A stretch of 64,000 bases of DNA from Carposina sasakii (taxonomy: Eukaryota; Arthropoda; Insecta; Lepidoptera; Carposinidae): positions 8,556,001-8,620,000 of the forward strand of contig CP053153.1 of assembly GCA_014607495.2 (NCBI GenBank). Direction: 5' to 3'. A program made the translations under genes and the position numbers. Each line of letters starts with the position of its first letter. Within the stretch, counting starts at the first letter, position 1. Shown piece by piece: positions 63,521-64,000 of this stretch. The notes below the pieces were generated by a model. That model was not told where the DNA came from. It did not search any database and was given only the letters and a program-made list of their open reading frames with translations.

Positions 63521-63709
63521 ATCCTACTAATATTATAAACGCGAAAGTTTGTGAATGTATGTATAAGTATGTAAAGAAAGATGTAAGGACATTTGTTGCT
63601 CTTTCACTTCCAAACTACCATTTATCCCCGGAAAATATTTTTATCCCGAATGATTTTCACATTTTGTTCTTTCTGCAGTCCACGCGGACGGGTCGCGGGC
63701 GTCCACTAG
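63521..63709 (+). mobile_element. Short Helitron, variant 5' end
   Basis: Starts TCCTACTAATATTATAAACG with GCGAAAGTTTGTGAATGTAT and ends GGGCGTCCACTAG before T, sharing the 3' hairpin of the main family but a different 5' part. 189 bp. Confidence 0.7.
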
Positions 63710-63875
63710 TAATTTAATAATATTTCAATATAACAATACTTATAACTAATAAAATAAATAAACAAACAAGTAAGTACATTATACATTACATATTGTAACA
63801 TAGTTACATAATATTATACGTCATTGTTAAAGGACTGAAACGAATGGTAAATAATACAATTTAAATAACATAATA

Positions 63876-64000
63876 CAGGATGATTTTTGGTCGTCAACGT
63901 TCCCGAAAACTACGGAATCTCCTCATCATCACGATCATTTTTCTCCATGGAAGCATACCTGGGAAGTGTCTGGTTTCCAAAATATTAGGGTCCAAAGTTG
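63876..64000 (-). repeat. CAGGGTG-end repeat, copy 4, cut by window end
   Basis: CAGGATGATTTTTGGTCGTC then AACGTTCCCGAAAACTACGG and CCATGGAAGCATACCTGGGA: reverse complement of the 3' part of copies at 11253 and 53183. Confidence 0.78.

Noticed and set aside
1..64000. tRNA, rRNA or other structural RNA genes
   Set aside because: No cloverleaf boxes or rRNA-like conserved stretches were recognised by eye; a covariance-model scan would be decisive.

Overview
The window looks like a lepidopteran (moth or butterfly) nuclear genome. It is AT-rich, its genes have many exons with GT-AG introns, and introns and intergenic DNA are packed with families typical of Lepidoptera: Helitrons that start TCTATACATATAATAAA and end CCACTAG, the 'CCGGCCAAGTGC...GGTTCCGTA' interspersed repeat, LINE 3' ends with the 'CAGCCTATTGCAGTCCACTGC' motif, palindromic MITEs and a mariner relic. 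No bacterial, plasmid or CRISPR feature is present. The species cannot be named from sequence alone.

Region 1 (about 448-8962, + strand): a leucine-rich-repeat (LRR) gene. Six firm exons (1971-8872) give an LRR N-terminal cap, 13 LRRs and an LRR C-terminal cap. A seventh, uncertain exon lies at 448-565. The true start is not identified. The product looks secreted or extracellular, with no membrane segment after the C-cap.

Region 2 (10246-45740, + strand): one very large gene, reconstructed here as 52 exons encoding 3,556 residues. It has a signal peptide, roughly 29 cadherin-like modules, a single membrane span and a 141-residue tail. All 52 exons join in one reading frame. Most of the ectodomain is a series of two-module units, each encoded by three exons in phase 1. 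Five or six old diverged units are followed by eight very similar ones (22262-30337) repeated about every 1,050 bp, whose introns are also near-identical, so this part expanded recently. The array modules lack the classical cadherin calcium motifs; only the modules next to the membrane keep them. Two large retroelements sit antisense in its introns: a 5'-truncated LINE (about 12815-15480) and a full-length DIRS-type tyrosine-recombinase retrotransposon (33701-38385) with inverted ends and an internal complementary region.

Region 3 (45772-64000): no host gene recognised. It holds nested and decayed transposons: several Helitrons, a repeat with CAGGGTG-type ends, MITEs, a pogo-like transposase C-terminus, a LINE 3' end, a mariner relic, and a Mutator-like element with a perfect 7-bp target duplication that itself carries a Helitron.

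The two host genes are neighbours in the same orientation and both encode extracellular repeat proteins. Nothing in the sequence proves they act together.
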